A stretch of 64,000 nucleotides of DNA from JARFUG01 sp050485365 (lineage in GTDB: Bacteria > Desulfobacterota > Desulfuromonadia > Desulfuromonadales > JACZKF01). Under the pieces are notes generated by a model, which ran no database searches, was not told the origin of the DNA, and worked only from the letters and a program-made list of their open reading frames with translations. Position 1 is the stretch's first letter; each line of letters starts with the position of its first letter. Below are positions 60,330 through 64,000 of the stretch, one piece after another. The translations under genes and the position numbers were made by a program. The stretch spans positions 1 to 64,000 of the forward strand of contig JBJHBH010000002.1 of NCBI GenBank assembly GCA_050485365.1. Reading direction: 5' to 3'.

Positions 60330-60872
60330 ATGCGCATGGTCCCATCCGACGAGCAGCTTATGGCAGCCTACGCCGAGGGCGACCCGGAGGCTTTCGAAGC
60401 TCTCTACGCCAGGCACAGGGATCGCATTTTAGGGTATCTTTTCAGCAGGCTGCGCGACCGTGACGAAGCCGAGGAGGTCTTTCAAACGGTCTTCGCCAAG
60501 TTGCACGCGAGCCGCGACCGATACCGTGAAGACATCCCCTTTCTCCCCTGGGTCTTCACCATCTGCCGCAACGCCTTGGTCGATCACCTGCGCAAAGTCT
60601 CGAAATACCGCCGACGCGAGGTCCTCACGGACGACCCCGGGCACGACATCCCTGCGCCCACCTCCTCTGGCGGCTCCATCGACAACATCATTGCCGGGAT
60701 GTCGAGTCTCACCCCGAGCCAGCGGGCGATACTCGAGCTGCGCTTCGAGCAGGGTTTTTCCTTCAACGAGATTGCCGGCCGCCTTGAAACCAGCACCGCC
60801 AACGCTCGCCAGATCGTCAGCCGCACGATCCGTCACCTGCGCCAAAGGCTCGGAGAAAGGAGGGTACGATGA
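60330..60872 (+). CDS. ECF-type RNA polymerase sigma factor
   Basis: The 180-residue protein has region 2 (DPEAFEALYARHRDRILGYL, DRDEAEEVFQTVFAKLHASR, FLPWVFTICRNALVDHLRK) and region 4 (LTPSQRAILELRFEQGFSFN, EIAGRLETSTANARQIVSRT). It directs transcription of an unknown regulon. Its stop overlaps the start of the membrane protein that follows, as in sigma/anti-sigma pairs. ATG 60330 or 60336 may be used. Confidence 0.92.
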   Translation: MRMVPSDEQLMAAYAEGDPEAFEALYARHRDRILGYLFSRLRDRDEAEEVFQTVFAKLHASRDRYREDIPFLPWVFTICRNALVDHLRKVSKYRRREVLTDDPGHDIPAPTSSGGSIDNIIAGMSSLTPSQRAILELRFEQGFSFNEIAGRLETSTANARQIVSRTIRHLRQRLGERRVR

Positions 60873-61408
60873 GGCCCGATTCCGACGGCAGCAAAGATCT
60901 GATCAGAGAGTTTTCGCACTTCGTCGATGCGCCGAGTCTGACGCCGCGGCGCAAAACCGACGAAGCGGTTCTGCGCAGGGCGCAAACCGGGGGGAGACCG
61001 TCCCTTCGCGCGGTCGTCCTCAAGTTTTCGGCGATTCAGGGGGCCGCAGGGATGGCGACGCTGGCTCTCTGTCCCCAGTTCGGCGTCGGCACCGCCTCGC
61101 ACAACGCCTTCGTGCATTCACTTCACGCGCACGCGCACCCCGCTCTTTATTATCTGAGCTGCGGCGTGCTGTTCGTCCTTCTCGGCGCCTTTCTGATCGG
61201 CATCGCCTCGAACAGGCGCGATCTAAAAGCTCTCGGCCGCCGCAAATTCGCCTACTTCTGCGGATACACCCTCGGCGCCTATCTCGTTCTTCTTCTGGCG
61301 GGCACCGAGCCGTTTCTTCTGGTTTCGACCTTCTGGCTTCTGGGAGGGTTCGGCGCGCAGTTGATCGGTTTCGGGATCGGCAGACGCCTGAGGCTGATCA
61401 GCACCTGA
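60869..61408 (+). CDS. Small membrane protein, probable anti-sigma factor
   Basis: The 179-residue protein has a cytosolic N-terminus of about 45 residues (DLIREFSHFVDAPSLTPRRK) and four hydrophobic segments (about 52-72, 88-112, 126-146, 148-168). It contains a His-rich loop (HSLHAHAHPALYYLSCG). It overlaps the ECF sigma gene by four bases, the usual arrangement for a membrane anti-sigma. No zinc-binding HxxxCxxC motif is seen. Role assigned from context only. Confidence 0.6.
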   Translation: MRPDSDGSKDLIREFSHFVDAPSLTPRRKTDEAVLRRAQTGGRPSLRAVVLKFSAIQGAAGMATLALCPQFGVGTASHNAFVHSLHAHAHPALYYLSCGVLFVLLGAFLIGIASNRRDLKALGRRKFAYFCGYTLGAYLVLLLAGTEPFLLVSTFWLLGGFGAQLIGFGIGRRLRLIST

Positions 61409-61456
61409 GGGAATAACGAAGAGGGGGATGAGCAAGAGGCGCGCTCCTTTGACGAG

Positions 61457-61493
61457 AAAAAAGCGCCCTCGCCGATCGGCGGGGGCGCTTTTT
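61457..61493. terminator. Bidirectional terminator
   Basis: AAAAAAGCGCCC and GGGCGCTTTTT pair around a GC-rich inner stem (GCCGATCGGC), between the converging anti-sigma and DUF6448 genes. Confidence 0.92.
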
Positions 61494-61517
61494 CGCGTCT
61501 TCTCTCGCCCTTGGCGA

Positions 61518-62102
61518 TCAGTGGGCGTGCTCGCCGTGGACGACGGCCGCGATCCCCTCGACGAAATGAACGTAGTTCACATAAGCTTCCACGAACTCGC
61601 GACCGGCCGTCACGCTCTCGCCCGAGCGCGCCCGCAGCTCCATGGCATGCGCGAAGCGCTCCCGCAGCTCCGTGCCGACATGGGCGGAGATTGCATCGGC
61701 CAGCTCTTCGACGGAGCCTTGCGCCAGCGCCTTTTCTGCCTTCAGAATGGGGGGATCGATCATCCCGGCGGGCTTCAGGCCGGTGTAGGGGGCGCCTTCG
61801 GCGGCGCGGTGCACCCGCACGAGGGTCTCCAGAAAATATCGGTCCGCCAACTCCATCGCCTTCGGGTTGAGGGCGCGCACCTGCCGGGCCTGATCGAAAG
61901 CGTGCCGGATTTCGTCCTCCTGCTCGGGGAGGACCCATTTGAGCAGCGGCGCGACGTTCCCCTCCTCCAGCGCAAGGCGCGCCTCGGAAACGACCGGCCC
62001 GTCCAGCGCATCACAGTGCGCCGCCGCCGTGTGCGGGACGAGCAATGCGAGCGCGACAAGGACCACCACCATCTTCACACCTTTTCTCACTTTTCCGATC
62101 AT
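61518..62102 (-). CDS. Exported DUF6448 family protein
   Basis: The 194-residue protein has a signal peptide (VVVLVALALLVPHTAAAH), then AHCDALDGPVVSEARLALEE as the family opening, GNVAPLLKWVLPEQEDEIRH, AMELADRYFLETLVRVHRAA and a C-terminal EFVEAYVNYVHFVEGI ending GEHAH. Conserved His and Cys near the mature N-terminus suggest metal binding, which is inference. ATG 62102 is supported by AAAGGA. Function unknown. It faces the sigma/anti-sigma pair. Confidence 0.8.
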   Translation of the reverse strand: MIGKVRKGVKMVVVLVALALLVPHTAAAHCDALDGPVVSEARLALEEGNVAPLLKWVLPEQEDEIRHAFDQARQVRALNPKAMELADRYFLETLVRVHRAAEGAPYTGLKPAGMIDPPILKAEKALAQGSVEELADAISAHVGTELRERFAHAMELRARSGESVTAGREFVEAYVNYVHFVEGIAAVVHGEHAH

Positions 62103-62248
62103 CTCTGCATTCCTTTCGGGTTCTGGGCGCAAGCGGCCCTGGTTGGCTGAGAGATTCGCATCCCCCACGGCGTCGGGGGTCGGCGATCCCTCGTCTGGTC
62201 GGTTCTACCCGAGAGGACGTAAGGGGCACGGAATTTGTGACAAAAAAA

Positions 62249-62340
62249 GTAGGTCACGGCTCACATAAAAAGGGTGTCTGGTCATGGAGGACGCGAAGCG
62301 TCCCTTGCATGGGGGGTGTGACCCCATGCTAAGCCGTTAC
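62249..62340 (+). repeat. Palindromic intergenic element, copy E (92 bp, shortened)
   Basis: GTAGGTCACGGCTCACAT opens and CCCATGCTAAGCCGTTAC closes it. Arms GGTCAC / GTGACC pair perfectly, a different sequence from the GGGGTC / GACCCC arms of copies A and B. The hairpin GGACGC-GAA-GCGTCC in the centre is perfect. Confidence 0.78.
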
Positions 62341-62357
62341 GAAAAAAGAAAGGCCGG

Positions 62358-63032
62358 TCAGCAGGCCGCCGCTGTCGGGATGTGCTCGCGCACGAAACGC
62401 GCGGTGCGGCTCTCGGGAGATCGCTCCAGCAGCCGCAGCAGGGAAGCGAAATCGTCGACGTCGTCCCAGAGGGCGGTCTCGGCCAGAGCGAGGCCCTCCT
62501 CGCGGGCTCGCTCACGGGTGAGCTTCAGGACCTGCGGGGTGCTCCAGGGGATGTCTCGAAAGAGGGGGGGGTGGTGGATACGCTCGCCGATCAGCACGTA
62601 GCCGCCGTCCGAGGCCGGGCCGAGAACAAGGTCGTGGCTTTCGAGGGCAGCGAAGGCGTCGCGCAGGAGCCGGGTGGGGAGATCGGGGGTGTCCGATCCG
62701 ATGAGGACGGCGCGATCGAAGTCGCGAAGAAGCGCCGTCAGGGCGTGTTCCATGCGTTCGCCGAGGTCCCTGCCCTGCTGCCGGCAAAGGGGGAGTTGCC
62801 CAAAGGCGTCGGCGAAAAATTCCTTCCGCCCCTCGTAGAAAAGTACCGGCGTCCAGGGGCCTCCCGCGGCGAGAGCGACGGTCTCCTCGAGGCTCACCCG
62901 GTAGAGGGCGGCCGATTCCTGCGCGCTCAGCGGTGGGCACAGCCGCGTCTTGACCCGGCCGGGGAGGGGTTCCTTGGCGAATATTCCCAGACCATATCGT
63001 GTCGTCTGTGCAAAAGCACGGTCTGATGGCAC
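62358..63032 (-). CDS. DUF2064 / TIGR04282-type glycosyltransferase
   Basis: The protein of about 224 residues has the GT-A features GLGIFAKEPLPGRVKTRLCP, RRQQ-like CRQQGRDLGERM, VLIGSDTPDLPTRLLRDAFA and VLGPASDGGYVLIG. Related proteins are annotated as glycosyltransferases in arsenosugar or similar gene sets, but activity is mostly untested. The start is uncertain: no ATG fits, and GTG codons at 63032, 63041 and 63050 are all possible. 63032 gives the usual short lead before the first strand. Confidence 0.82.
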   Translation of the reverse strand: MPSDRAFAQTTRYGLGIFAKEPLPGRVKTRLCPPLSAQESAALYRVSLEETVALAAGGPWTPVLFYEGRKEFFADAFGQLPLCRQQGRDLGERMEHALTALLRDFDRAVLIGSDTPDLPTRLLRDAFAALESHDLVLGPASDGGYVLIGERIHHPPLFRDIPWSTPQVLKLTRERAREEGLALAETALWDDVDDFASLLRLLERSPESRTARFVREHIPTAAAC

Positions 63033-63185
63033 CTTTTCCACGCTTTCCACAGAGTTATCCACAGCCTCGTCGCTGATCTGATAAAAACTAATGAGAGATC
63101 CAGGCGGGGGAAATAAAGTTAACCTGCTGAAAAACAAGGAAAAAACGAATCGAGACGGGCGCTCCCTTTTTTTCGCCCCTTGTCG

Positions 63186-63956
63186 TCAGCGCTTCGGGCT
63201 CTCCACAAGGGCGTAGGCCGAGTGTTTGTGGATGGACTCGAAGTTCTCGCACTCGACCCGAAACCAGCTGATCTCCGGAACCTGCTGCAGGGTGACGGTG
63301 ACGGCGCGCACGATGTCCTCGACGAACATAGGGTTGTCGTACGCCTGCTCGGTGACCGCCTTTTCGTCCTCGCGCTTGAGAAGCGAGTAGACCGGGGCGC
63401 TGCCGCACGCCTCGACCCAGGCGATGAGATCCTCGATCCAGACGAACTTGTTCATGCGCACCTCGACCGTGACGGCGCTGCGCTGGTTGTGGGCGCCGCG
63501 GGCGCTGATCTCCCGGGAACAGGGGCACAGCGAGGTCACCGGGACGGTGACGCCGAGGACGAAATCCTTCTCCTCCCCCAGAGTGCCGACGAGCCTGCAC
63601 TGGTACTCCATCAGACCCCGGGCCTTGGAGACGGGGGCCTCCTTCTCGACGAAATAGGGGAATTCGAGCTCCATGTGGGCGCTGGAGGCCTCGAGGCGAT
63701 CCTTCATCTCCTGAAGGATGTTCCCCATGTTGCGGATGGTGATCTCGCCGCGGTACTGGTTGAGGATCTCGATGAAGCGGCTCATGTGCGTCCCCTTGAA
63801 ATGGTGCGGGAGGTCGACGTACATGTTGATGCGCGCCACGGTGTGCTGCTGCACCTTGCTCTTGTCCATCACAACGATGGGGTAGACGATGTCCTTCACC
63901 CCCACCTTGTCGATGGGGATGTTGCGGGTATCGGCGGAACGCTGCAGGTCGGGCAT
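63186..63956 (-). CDS. folE2: GTP cyclohydrolase I, type IB
   Basis: The 256-residue protein has FolE2 motifs: VGVKDIVYPIVVMDKSKVQQ, ARINMYVDLPHHFKGTHMSR, TVPVTSLCPCSREIS with the catalytic/metal Cys, GAHNQRSAVTVEVR, and CENFESIHKHSAYAL near the C-terminus. It converts GTP to dihydroneopterin triphosphate for folate or queuosine precursors and can use metals other than zinc. A hairpin lies two bases upstream of the ATG. Confidence 0.95.
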   Translation of the reverse strand: MPDLQRSADTRNIPIDKVGVKDIVYPIVVMDKSKVQQHTVARINMYVDLPHHFKGTHMSRFIEILNQYRGEITIRNMGNILQEMKDRLEASSAHMELEFPYFVEKEAPVSKARGLMEYQCRLVGTLGEEKDFVLGVTVPVTSLCPCSREISARGAHNQRSAVTVEVRMNKFVWIEDLIAWVEACGSAPVYSLLKREDEKAVTEQAYDNPMFVEDIVRAVTVTLQQVPEISWFRVECENFESIHKHSAYALVESPKR

Positions 63957-63958
63957 GG

Positions 63959-63975
63959 GGGAAGCTTCGCTTCCC
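63959..63975 (-). other. Hairpin at the folE2 start
   Basis: GGGAAGC (63959-63965) and GCTTCCC (69-75 of the same block, 63969-63975) pair around a three-base loop, ending two bases before the start codon on the minus strand. No free Shine-Dalgarno sequence lies between, so initiation may depend on unfolding. Confidence 0.5.
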
Positions 63976-64000
63976 GGTGAGGAGTTTTTATCTTCGCGGC

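Overview
The window is high-GC Gram-negative chromosome. Its gene content (futalosine-route menaquinone genes, a propionyl-CoA to succinyl-CoA locus, lysine-derived osmolyte genes, a sigma54 activator, GGDEF proteins, DUF6448) suggests a member of the Desulfuromonadia (Geobacter / Desulfuromonas / Geoalkalibacter group). This is inferred from gene content, not from an alignment. The two osmolyte routes fit a salt-stressed habitat. I see no prophage, plasmid, insertion sequence or CRISPR array.

Layout. 1-9.9 kb: a truncated outer-membrane protein gene, a leader-peptide attenuator with its aminotransferase, glutamate-cysteine ligase, a gamma-glutamylcyclotransferase, transketolase, a PRC-barrel protein, a porin and a thioredoxin-fold protein. 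10.1-19.5 kb (minus strand): carboxylase, HTH-cupin regulator, methylmalonyl-CoA mutase, MeaB and epimerase, converting propionyl-CoA to succinyl-CoA. 19.9-33.6 kb: MqnB and MqnD, SerA, DAHP synthase behind two leader hairpins, OtsA, AblA-AblB (N-epsilon-acetyl-beta-lysine), tRNA-Phe, dodecin, TauE, TcdA and TatD. 33.7-41.2 kb: an MCP and two multidomain diguanylate cyclases. 41.5-44.8 kb: three envelope genes sharing a C-terminal domain, one of them an L,D-transpeptidase. 44.8-49.7 kb: the complete tolQ-tolR-tolA-tolB-pal-cpoB operon. 49.9-53.9 kb: HD protein, threonine ammonia-lyase, TraB-like protein and nucleoside transporter. 54.0-57.2 kb: an AT-richer island of lipoproteins and a membrane protein. 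57.3-60.0 kb: a sigma54 activator divergent from an unknown gene carrying a sigma54-type promoter. 60.3-64 kb: ECF sigma factor with a probable anti-sigma, DUF6448, a DUF2064 glycosyltransferase and FolE2.

The most striking item is at 1269-1435. A 34-codon leader peptide with 13 alanine codons overlaps mutually exclusive 1:2, 2:3 and 3:4 RNA pairings ending in a terminator, directly ahead of an alanine-aminotransferase-like gene. This is a textbook attenuator layout, but for alanine. Second is a family of 92-138 bp palindromic intergenic elements (five copies plus one divergent relative) whose arms keep pairing despite sequence change. Third is the sigma54 activator/target cassette at 57.3-60.0 kb, with an unrecognised sensor domain and a GAFTDA loop.
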